Origin: Burkholderiales bacterium
GTDB lineage: Bacteria; Pseudomonadota; Gammaproteobacteria; Burkholderiales; Casimicrobiaceae
DNA length: 8,618 bases
NCBI GenBank assembly: GCA_031283405.1
Contig: JAITBX010000237.1
Location: 1 to 8,618, forward strand
Reading direction: 5' to 3'
Program-made: the position numbers and the translations under genes
The notes under the pieces: generated by a model
Seen by the model: only the letters and a program-made list of their open reading frames with translations
What the model was told of the DNA's origin: nothing
Databases searched by the model: none
Shown: positions 1 through 5,221 of the stretch, in pieces
Layout of the letters: each line of letters begins with the position of its first letter
Position numbering within the stretch: position 1 is the stretch's first letter

Positions 1-40
1 ATTGAGCGCGATCGCATCATCTGTCTGTTATCCCCCGCCC

Positions 41-86
41 CGATTGTGAATCGTTCTTCACGATTGTGGACATTTTTCCACGATCG
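41..86. repeat. 20-bp phased CGATTGTG repeats and hairpin upstream of rlmL
   Basis: CGATTGTG occurs at 41-48 and again at 61-68, and CGATCG begins at 81, so the motif recurs with an exact 20-bp step (about two helical turns). Related words lie nearby: CGATCG at 9-14, CGATTG at 94-99 and CAATCG at 122-127. Positions 61-70 and 77-86 form a 10-bp stem (one G-T wobble) around a 6-nt loop. A competing stem pairs 49-54 with 60-65. No T-run follows, so this is not a typical intrinsic terminator. Helical phasing suggests protein binding, but no regulator can be named. Confidence 0.5.
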
Positions 87-100
87 CCTCATTCGATTGC

Positions 101-112
101 AAACAATTGTTT
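101..112. promoter_or_regulatory. 12-bp perfect palindrome, possible operator
   Basis: AAACAATTGTTT is a perfect 12-bp palindrome. TTG at 97-99 and CAA at 113-115 extend the symmetry if C100 is left unpaired. It lies about 40 bp upstream of the candidate -10 of the rlmL-like gene, a plausible place for a dimeric regulator. A palindrome of this AT-rich type can also arise by chance, and no known consensus was recognised. Confidence 0.3.
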
Positions 113-152
113 CAAGTCACGCAATCGCACACACACGAAGCAATAAACAAAG

Positions 153-158
153 TATTAT
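153..158 (+). promoter_or_regulatory. Candidate -10 element for the rlmL-like gene
   Basis: TATTAT matches the sigma70 -10 consensus TATAAT at five of six positions. The expected -35 position (about 130-135) reads CACACA, which is poor, so the promoter would be weak or need an activator. The repeats and palindrome just upstream fit that idea. Transcription would begin near 165, leaving only about 4 nt before an in-frame ATG at 169 and about 67 nt before the ATG at 232. Confidence 0.3.
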
Positions 159-231
159 GAAATTCTGAATGGGGGAACTTTCAAAAACAGCAGCGTATTG
201 GGTGTTGCGCGTTTTATCTTTTTTTTTTTGC

Positions 232-1419
232 ATGAACGAAACTTTTTTTGCGCCTTGTCCGCGCGGCCTTGAAAATGCTTTGGCAACCGAACTGGGGCTG
301 TTGGGCGCAGTTGCGCCGAAAACATCTTCCGGCGGCGTTCACTTTCATGGCGAACTGTCGCTGGCTTATCGCGTCAATCTCGAATCGCGTTTGGCCAGCC
401 GTGTTCTGTGGCACATCACCCGTCAGCCTTACCGGAACGAGCACGACATCTACACGATCGCTTACGACATCGACTGGACGCGCTACTTCACTGCGGAGCG
501 CACGTTGCGCATCGACTTGGCCGCGACCCATTCGCCGCTGACCAGTTTGACTTACGCCACCCTGCGCATCAAGGACGCCGTCTGCGACCGCTTCCGCGCC
601 GAAGGGTTGGAGCGCCCCTTCATCGACAAGCAATCGCCCGATGTGCGCGTGTACGCCTATCTTTCCGAGGACGAGGCGACGATTTATCTCGACACTTCGG
701 GCGAGGCGTTGTTCAAGCGCGGCTACCGTCTGCACAACGAAGAAGCGCCGTTGCGCGAAAATCTGGCCGCCGGATTGCTCACTCTCGCCGGCTGGACTCC
801 CGATGTTCCTCTGTTCGATCCGATGTGCGGCGGCGGCACCATCGCCATTGAAGCGGCGCTGATCGCCGCTCGGCAAGCGCCGGGTTTGAAGCGCAGTTTC
901 AGCTTTCAAAAACTCAATTGGTTCGATGGTCCGACTTGGCAACGTTTGAAGCAACGCGCACGCGACGCCGTGCGCACAGCGCCGGAATCGCCCATGATCT
1001 TCGCCGGCGACATCTCGGAATCCGCCGTCGAACACGCCATCGCTTGCGCCGCCCACATCAACGTTGCCGACTGGATCAACTTCTCCGTTGCCGACGTCCG
1101 CCACCGGGAAGCGCCTGCGCCCGCCGGCGTCTGGCTGACCAACCCGCCCTATGGCGTTCGCCTCGAAGACAGCGACATTCTGGCCGCGCTCTATCCCGCT
1201 CTCGGTACCACGCTCAAAAAACACTTTGCCGGTTGGCACGCCTGGATTTTCAGCAGCGATTCGCTGTTGCCCAAACTCATCGGCCTGAAGCCCGAACGCC
1301 GCATTCCCTTGTTCAACGGCGCGCTCGACTGCCGCCTTTACGGATTCAAGATGGTGAAAGGCTCGATGCGGCGAATCAAGCCGCCGCGACCGAAGTTGCC
1401 TGCGCCGGCGTTACCCTAA
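232..1419 (+). CDS. rlmL: RlmL-type 23S rRNA guanine-N2 methyltransferase (THUMP + SAM methylase)
   Basis: This 395-residue protein resembles the N-terminal half of E. coli RlmL, the cytoplasmic SAM-dependent enzyme that makes m2G2445 in 23S rRNA. The N-terminus (MNETFFAPCPRGLE) and the GGVHF stretch near residue 34 match RlmL, followed by a THUMP region to about residue 155. The Rossmann methylase shows motif I DPMCGGGT at 196-203, an acidic residue at 260, and the catalytic NPPYG at 304-308. The RlmK half of the E. coli fusion is absent, which is usual for stand-alone homologues. The tail is basic and proline-rich (RRIKPPRPKLP). I chose ATG 232 because family similarity begins there. An in-frame ATG at 169 would add 21 residues. 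Neither start has a clear ribosome binding site, and an 11-T run (219-229) precedes 232. The exact target guanine is inferred from the family. Confidence 0.9.
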   Translation: MNETFFAPCPRGLENALATELGLLGAVAPKTSSGGVHFHGELSLAYRVNLESRLASRVLWHITRQPYRNEHDIYTIAYDIDWTRYFTAERTLRIDLAATHSPLTSLTYATLRIKDAVCDRFRAEGLERPFIDKQSPDVRVYAYLSEDEATIYLDTSGEALFKRGYRLHNEEAPLRENLAAGLLTLAGWTPDVPLFDPMCGGGTIAIEAALIAARQAPGLKRSFSFQKLNWFDGPTWQRLKQRARDAVRTAPESPMIFAGDISESAVEHAIACAAHINVADWINFSVADVRHREAPAPAGVWLTNPPYGVRLEDSDILAALYPALGTTLKKHFAGWHAWIFSSDSLLPKLIGLKPERRIPLFNGALDCRLYGFKMVKGSMRRIKPPRPKLPAPALP

Positions 1420-1432
1420 AATGCTTTTTTTC

Positions 1433-1466
1433 GGGTATCCTGATACTTTTTGTCAGGAGCTTGACA
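1433..1466 (+). promoter_or_regulatory. Small hairpins and ribosome binding site before the DUF3460-like gene
   Basis: GTATC (1435-1439) and GATAC (1442-1446) form a short stem followed by five T residues (1447-1451), a weak attenuator-like structure between the rlmL stop and the next start. Directly after it, TGTCA (1451-1455) and TGACA (1462-1466) can pair around a 6-nt loop that carries most of the AGGAG ribosome binding site (1455-1459). The first base of the ATG is in the stem. AGGAG lies 6 nt from ATG 1466 and decides that start. The stems are only about 5 bp, so a regulatory role is speculative. Confidence 0.35.
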
Positions 1467-1660
1467 TGGCTTTTCTGCCCTCACACCATTTCGTTTCCGA
1501 TACGGACACCTTTCTGCGCGATTACCTGCGCGCCAACCCCGAAACCATCAACCGGCAAAAAGAAGGATTGCGGCTGTGGTGGGGCAATCAGGGCGTGCAG
1601 AACGTGCTGGTCAGAAATCGGGAAGCGGAAAACAAGGTCACAAAGAAAAAATCAAAGTAG
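1466..1660 (+). CDS. DUF3460-like small protein
   Basis: This 64-residue soluble protein of unknown function resembles DUF3460 proteins, which have a short 'SD..xFLrxLxxxxPxxxxxQxxGxxLxW' pattern. Here FVSDTDTFLRDYL (about 9-21) is followed by NPETINRQKEGLRLWWGNQ (about 24-42). The C-terminus is strongly basic (KVTKKKSK). ATG 1466 has AGGAG 6 nt upstream and is preferred over ATG 1421, which would add 15 residues and almost abuts the rlmL stop. The gene follows rlmL by 46 bp and is probably cotranscribed, although a poor promoter-like pair (TTGCCT 1396-1401, TAAAAT 1417-1422, 15-bp spacer) overlaps the rlmL end. Its TAG stop lies at the edge of the repeat at 1657-1741, so the native C-terminus may have been altered. 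The family call rests on recall of the sequence pattern. Confidence 0.7.
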   Translation: MAFLPSHHFVSDTDTFLRDYLRANPETINRQKEGLRLWWGNQGVQNVLVRNREAENKVTKKKSK

Positions 1661-1680
1661 GGCAGGTTTCAAAACCGCCC
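1643..1680 (-). terminator. Possible intrinsic terminator for the slyD transcript
   Basis: Read on the minus strand, the stem formed by 1680-1672 and 1669-1660 is followed by a T-rich stretch that includes six consecutive T residues (complement of the A-run at 1645-1650). The T-run begins about 9 nt after the stem rather than directly at its foot, so efficiency is uncertain. It lies about 80 nt beyond the slyD stop codon, a suitable place to end the minus-strand operon. Read on the plus strand the same stem lacks a T-run. Confidence 0.4.
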
Positions 1681-1741
1681 CTTGCATCTCATTCCCATCC
1701 TGTGGCGGTTGTCGCGGGCGATCGAGGATGATCGCCCCTAC
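1657..1741. repeat. Two-hairpin REP/MITE-like element between convergent genes
   Basis: The approximately 85-bp block starts GTAGGGC and ends GCCCCTAC, which are imperfect terminal inverted repeats. It contains a stem pairing 1660-1669 with 1672-1680 (9 bp with a bulged A1664) and a perfect 8-bp stem GGGCGATC (1716-1723) with GATCGCCC (1730-1737) around a 6-nt loop. A third possible pairing, AACCGCC (1673-1679) with GGCGGTT (1704-1710), competes with the first stem. The layout is typical of dispersed, non-coding palindromic elements. CTGATCC is repeated in tandem immediately after it (1745-1758). No open reading frame fits inside it. Copy number cannot be judged from one window. Confidence 0.55.
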
Positions 1742-1761
1742 GTTCTGATCCCTGATCCCTG

Positions 1762-2232
1762 CTAATGGCAACACCCATGCGCGCCGTGCGGATGACCGTG
1801 TTCGATTTCTTCTTCGGTCGCTGCCCGCACATCGAGCACTGTGCATTCAAACAACACCCGCTGTCCCGCCAATTCGTGATTGCCGTCGAGCACGGCCTTT
1901 CCCTCTGAAATTTCGGTGACGCGCCACACCGGCTCATCGTCGTCGCCCGAAGAAAGATAACCGCCAACGACGGTATCGGGCGGCAAACGAGCAAGCGGTT
2001 CAAGTCGCACCAGCGCCGGATCGTGATCGCCGAATGCTTCCGACGGTTCGAGCGACAGTTTGACCGTATCGCCGGCCTCTTTGAAATTCAGCGCATCTTC
2101 GGCCTTCGGAAAAATTCCCGAATAGCCGCCGTGCAAATAAGTCACCGGCGTGGCGCTCTGTTCGATCAATTCGCCGTCGGCGTCGAACAATTTGAAATTC
2201 AGCGTCACCACGGCGTTGGTAAAAATCTTCAT
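1762..2232 (-). CDS. slyD: SlyD-type FKBP peptidyl-prolyl cis-trans isomerase
   Basis: This 156-residue protein is a cytoplasmic SlyD-like folding helper combining proline isomerase and chaperone activity. The FKBP part includes TYLHGGYSGIFPKAEDAL (about 31-48) and the SlyD-typical EAFGDHDPALV (65-75). The inserted chaperone flap spans roughly 70-125, with DGNHELAGQ at 116-124 matching E. coli SlyD closely. The C-terminal tail (EHGHPHGAHGCCH, 144-156) is a short His/Cys metal-binding tail, shorter than that of E. coli SlyD, which delivers nickel to hydrogenase. The start at 2232 has GAGGTG 5 nt upstream, and that site overlaps the stop codon of the preceding gene by one base. The gene is second in a two-gene minus-strand operon with a 10-bp gap, suggesting translational coupling. 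The longer open frame upstream of 2232 is a shadow of the neighbouring gene. Confidence 0.93.
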   Translation of the reverse strand: MKIFTNAVVTLNFKLFDADGELIEQSATPVTYLHGGYSGIFPKAEDALNFKEAGDTVKLSLEPSEAFGDHDPALVRLEPLARLPPDTVVGGYLSSGDDDEPVWRVTEISEGKAVLDGNHELAGQRVLFECTVLDVRAATEEEIEHGHPHGAHGCCH

Positions 2233-2242
2233 GTCAACACCT

Positions 2243-4273
2243 CTAACGATTGAGTCCCTTGAAAATCTCTTCCTGCGAGCGCGTGATGGCATCGTCGAGC
2301 GAGCGATCTTCCGGCGCGTAAACTTTGGCGTTGCGGAATGCATTGATCGCTTCCTGATGCCGTCCCATCGCCTGCAACGCCGTGCCTTGACAACGCATCG
2401 GCGCCGGATTGGTAATTTCAAGGCTCGCCCAACGCTGACAGCTTTCATAGGCGCGCTTCCAGTCCTGCCTGTCAAGCAACAGCAAACTTTCTTCGCGAAC
2501 TTTGACGATGGCTTCACGGAAATCTTCCAGCTTGCGCACGCCTTCGGCAGCCTCAGGATCGATCGGCGTTGCCGCTGAATTGGCTGCTGTCGCATTCGTC
2601 TTTCCTTGACCTGCGCCATTGCGATGGCGCGGCGACGTTGACACGGTAGTCGGTTCAACGCCCTGCATGTGTTCAATCTGCCGAGTGACCCACTGCTCGG
2701 TGCCATCTTCCATGTCAAGCAAGAGCCCCTGCCACGCCGCCAGATACATGGCCACCAACACAGCCAATCCCAATCCTCCGACAATCGCGGGAACGACGCC
2801 CATCGGCGTATGCGTCACCAGAACATCGCGCTCTTCGTCCCAGTCGGTTTCATCGAAACGTTCGGTTGACGCTCGTGCCCGCGCCGCCGCCACCGGCGCC
2901 AGAAACACGATCCCCATCGCAATGCCCTTCCACCAGACACTGAACGCGCGTTGCAACGCATAGCGCCAGCAATCGCCGGCGCTGCGCGGCGCGTAAGGCG
3001 TCGAGACGCGGAATTGAATGTAAACGCCGAACAGCCATTTCCCCAGCGTCGTTCCCACCGCCGCCATCAACAGCGCTTCGATCGGAATCCACGTCAACGT
3101 GATGAACACCGGTGCTATCAGCGGATTGCTGATGATTTGAAAAAGTCCCTGCGGCAGAACGTTGAATTTGGCCATCTCATAGAGCGGAAAAAGCAGCAGC
3201 CATCCCCACAAAGCGTAATCGAACAGCCGCGCCAGCGCGCGCCGCCAGAGATGGGGATAACTGGTTCGCCCGATTCGCCCGCGCTCCAATTCCACCAGAC
3301 GCAGTTGAAACACCCAACTCGGGTCTTCCGTCAGGAAGTTGCTTCCCAGAAAAATGGTTTGCCGCCGACGCCAGCCTTTGATGACTTCTTCGTCGGGCGT
3401 TCCCGACAATTCAAAATCTTTTTCCTTGCGGCGTTGTCCCTGCCGCCAACCGATGCTGTAAAGCAGAATCACCAACAGCGCTCCGGCAATCCACACCCAA
3501 CTCTGATCGATCTCGAATGACTTGAAGGAAAATTCCCAAACCACGTAAAGCAACGCGCCGATCAACAGCGTCGTCAAGCCGGCCATCAAGCCTTGAAAAA
3601 TCAGCGAGTGCGAATAGCCGATGTTTTCGGTGAGCACCGGATGATAATGTTGCGTCGTCGGCGGCGGCGGAATACTTTTCGGCGTCGCGTCAACCATCGA
3701 TACGGGAATGCCTGTCGATCCTGCCGGCCTCTTGCCCGAGCCGGGACCTTGCTCTCTGACTAGATCCGCTGCCGAGGGCGGCGCAGTTGCCAAGCGCGGA
3801 GGCGGCGACGTCGGCAGACGCGGAGGCGGCATGGTTGCCAAGCGTGGAGGCGGCACTTGCAGACCGAGATCGGCGCGCTCCGGCACCAGTTCCAGATTCG
3901 ACACGGGCTTCGGCGCAGCATCTGCCTCCAGCGCCGTCACCAATCGCACTGCGCCTGTCTCATCGACATCGGGACCCAGCGGTTGCGCCAGTTTTCCTTC
4001 TGCCGCTTGCCGCAAAACAAACTCGATACGTTTGTCTTCGCTGGAGTTCGATAAGCTCCACTCGGCATCGTACAACTTGCGCCGATTGTTGTCGTTCAGA
4101 ATCTGACTCGCTTGGTTGTAAAAGCGAAGCGAATCTTCCAACACGCCGAAATTATCGCGCGCCTTTTTGTAGTTCTCGCGCAACGTTTGGCGCAACGCAT
4201 GACTGACCTCGCGGTCAGACGCTGTCTCTGCCAACCCCAATGCGCTGTAAATGGACGCTTGTTTTGTCGCCAT
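2243..4273 (-). CDS. Membrane protein with J-like domain, RDD domain and TPR-like repeats
   Basis: This 676-residue inner-membrane protein has an unusual domain order. Residues 1-75 resemble a DnaJ J-domain (YSALGL start; later YNQASQILND and RRKLYDAEW), but the HPD tripeptide that activates Hsp70 is not visible. A proline-rich linker (140-205) carries three near-identical PPPRL units. Two hydrophobic segments lie at about 224-247 and 258-275. An RDD domain follows at about 340-520, starting with WRRALARLFDYALWGW and including TLGKWLFGVYI (409-419), with about four more membrane segments. The C-terminus (580-676) is soluble and TPR-like (KRAYESCQRWASLE, then MGRHQEAINAFRNAKVYAPED). ATG 4273 has GGTGA 4 nt from it. 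It is the first gene of an operon with slyD, suggesting a link to protein folding or quality control at the membrane. That role is inferred; the family function is unknown. Confidence 0.85.
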   Translation of the reverse strand: MATKQASIYSALGLAETASDREVSHALRQTLRENYKKARDNFGVLEDSLRFYNQASQILNDNNRRKLYDAEWSLSNSSEDKRIEFVLRQAAEGKLAQPLGPDVDETGAVRLVTALEADAAPKPVSNLELVPERADLGLQVPPPRLATMPPPRLPTSPPPRLATAPPSAADLVREQGPGSGKRPAGSTGIPVSMVDATPKSIPPPPTTQHYHPVLTENIGYSHSLIFQGLMAGLTTLLIGALLYVVWEFSFKSFEIDQSWVWIAGALLVILLYSIGWRQGQRRKEKDFELSGTPDEEVIKGWRRRQTIFLGSNFLTEDPSWVFQLRLVELERGRIGRTSYPHLWRRALARLFDYALWGWLLLFPLYEMAKFNVLPQGLFQIISNPLIAPVFITLTWIPIEALLMAAVGTTLGKWLFGVYIQFRVSTPYAPRSAGDCWRYALQRAFSVWWKGIAMGIVFLAPVAAARARASTERFDETDWDEERDVLVTHTPMGVVPAIVGGLGLAVLVAMYLAAWQGLLLDMEDGTEQWVTRQIEHMQGVEPTTVSTSPRHRNGAGQGKTNATAANSAATPIDPEAAEGVRKLEDFREAIVKVREESLLLLDRQDWKRAYESCQRWASLEITNPAPMRCQGTALQAMGRHQEAINAFRNAKVYAPEDRSLDDAITRSQEEIFKGLNR
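3786..3857. repeat. Three 24-bp tandem repeats encoding PPPRL units
   Basis: Three consecutive 24-bp units (3786-3809, 3810-3833, 3834-3857) share a core GCGGAGGCGGC or GTGGAGGCGGC. On the minus strand they encode the eight-residue units PPPRLATM, PPPRLPTS and PPPRLATA in the linker of the J-like/RDD protein. In-frame 24-bp units can expand or shrink without a frameshift, so linker length may vary between strains. Confidence 0.85.
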
Positions 4274-4525
4274 AATTTCACCAATAGCTTGATTCTACTC
4301 TTGCTTCCTCTTTTCGTGCCCTGTTTCCCGCAAGGCGATAGACGTTTATCATGGGCGACGAACGTTTCCGATTTTTTACGATCTATGCCGTTATTTTTGT
4401 TTCGCATTTTTCCCATGCCCTTGCTCGGGGATTTTGCTCGGCTTGTGGCATGCCGCCGTCTGCGCTATGATGACGGTTTAAGGTTCGCTCAAAGCCGCTT
4501 CGCGCTGCCCCGCTTCCGCTTTTCC
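4274..4525. other. Divergent intergenic region
   Basis: These 252 bp separate the start of the minus-strand operon from the start of the plus-strand pair and should carry both promoters. On the minus strand the best -10 candidate is TAGAAT (complement of 4292-4297), with no convincing -35. On the plus strand a better candidate lies at 4443-4471. The region is T-rich on the plus strand (for example 4364-4410). An in-frame ATG at 4385 for the plus gene is possible but lies upstream of that promoter. No gene is seen. Confidence 0.6.
4443..4471 (+). promoter_or_regulatory. Candidate sigma70 promoter of the exported protein/helicase pair
   Basis: TTGTGG (4443-4448) and TATGAT (4466-4471) are separated by 17 bp. 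The -10 matches at five of six positions and the -35 at three of six. Transcription would start near 4478, about 48 nt before ATG 4526, which supports that start over the earlier in-frame ATG at 4385. CCGTC (4456-4460) and GACGG (4472-4476) flank the -10 as a short inverted repeat. Confidence 0.45.
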
Positions 4526-5221
4526 ATGCTCCGCATTTTTTCGACCCGCTTTCTGTTGACTCGTATTTTCCTATCCGCCTGCTTCGCGTTTTTCTCCGGA
4601 TGGGCGGCTTTCAGTCAGGCAGTTCCGCTCACAGAGCCGTTAGACGAACCGGAAACTGCCGTTCCGGCTCCGGCACTGTCGCCTTCAAAGTCACCGCCTT
4701 CAAAATCTTCGGCCTCGAAAGAATCCGAACCGTCCAGCCCTTTCGTTCAACCTTCCGCTGATTTTGTCTGCCCGCATGCCAACAAAGTCAGCGCCATCGA
4801 GTGCTTTCTGGATGGCGTCGAACACTTCTACACCGTTTGCCGGCAAGTCAAAGCCATTGAGTTGCTCGAATTCGGCTTCGACCACGCCGAAGAAGGGGCG
4901 AACGGTTTGAAAAGCGAATTCTGTCGCCGCAAGCAAAAAGCCAGCTTGCCGCCGTATCTCGACGCGGCCTTGCACGAAGCGCAAGCAATGTCGTCGTGCG
5001 AAGCGGCGCGCGCGTTGGACGACTTGTATGTGGTCTGGAATGCCGCGATGACGGGGCTTCGCCAATACCCCGGCGACACCGAAGCCGAATACCGGCAACG
5101 GATCGCCGTACCCTACTCCGCTTTTGCCGCCTACCGTCAACAAATACGCGACACGCTGACCGCCGCCGCCAACCAGCAGCCCGCGCAAAGCTGCCCCGAT
5201 CTGACGGCCTTCACGCCTTGA
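4526..5221 (+). CDS. Exported six-cysteine protein of unknown function
   Basis: I do not recognise a family. From ATG 4526 the product is 231 residues. The N-terminus is basic then hydrophobic (MLRIFSTRFLLTRIFLSACF...), ending in AAFSQA, a good signal peptidase I site after residue 32. A lipobox-like LSAC at 16-19 is an alternative, but hydrophobic residues continue beyond it and R13 interrupts the segment. A Pro/Ser/Lys-rich linker follows (about 37-76). A folded, probably helical domain (about 80-225) contains six cysteines at 82, 93, 105, 133, 158 and 223, an even number that fits three periplasmic disulfides. No strong ribosome binding site is seen. A start at 4385 in the same frame would bury the signal peptide. 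The TGA stop overlaps the probable TTG start of the helicase gene, implying coupling. Function is unknown. Confidence 0.75.
   Translation: MLRIFSTRFLLTRIFLSACFAFFSGWAAFSQAVPLTEPLDEPETAVPAPALSPSKSPPSKSSASKESEPSSPFVQPSADFVCPHANKVSAIECFLDGVEHFYTVCRQVKAIELLEFGFDHAEEGANGLKSEFCRRKQKASLPPYLDAALHEAQAMSSCEAARALDDLYVVWNAAMTGLRQYPGDTEAEYRQRIAVPYSAFAAYRQQIRDTLTAAANQQPAQSCPDLTAFTP

Noticed and set aside
27..85. DnaA boxes or replication origin
   Set aside because: TTATCCCCC, TGTGGACAT and TTTTCCACG each differ from the DnaA box by two or more bases, and no dnaA, dnaN or typical origin neighbours are present.
214..1239. Long minus-strand open frame of 341 codons
   Set aside because: It lies wholly opposite the well-supported rlmL-like gene, has Arg/Gly-rich low-information sequence and no recognisable domain. 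It is a GC-driven shadow.
918..1748. Plus-strand open frame spanning the end of rlmL and the DUF3460-like gene
   Set aside because: It is Arg/His-rich, overlaps two better-supported genes in another frame and ends in non-coding repeat sequence.
2233..2784. N-terminal extension of the slyD frame upstream of 2232
   Set aside because: The extension overlaps the J-like/RDD gene in another frame, while SlyD similarity and a good ribosome binding site begin exactly at 2232.
4996..5217. GTG-started extension of the helicase frame
   Set aside because: It overlaps the exported protein gene in another frame and translates to Arg-rich sequence with no helicase similarity. YoaA similarity begins after 5218.
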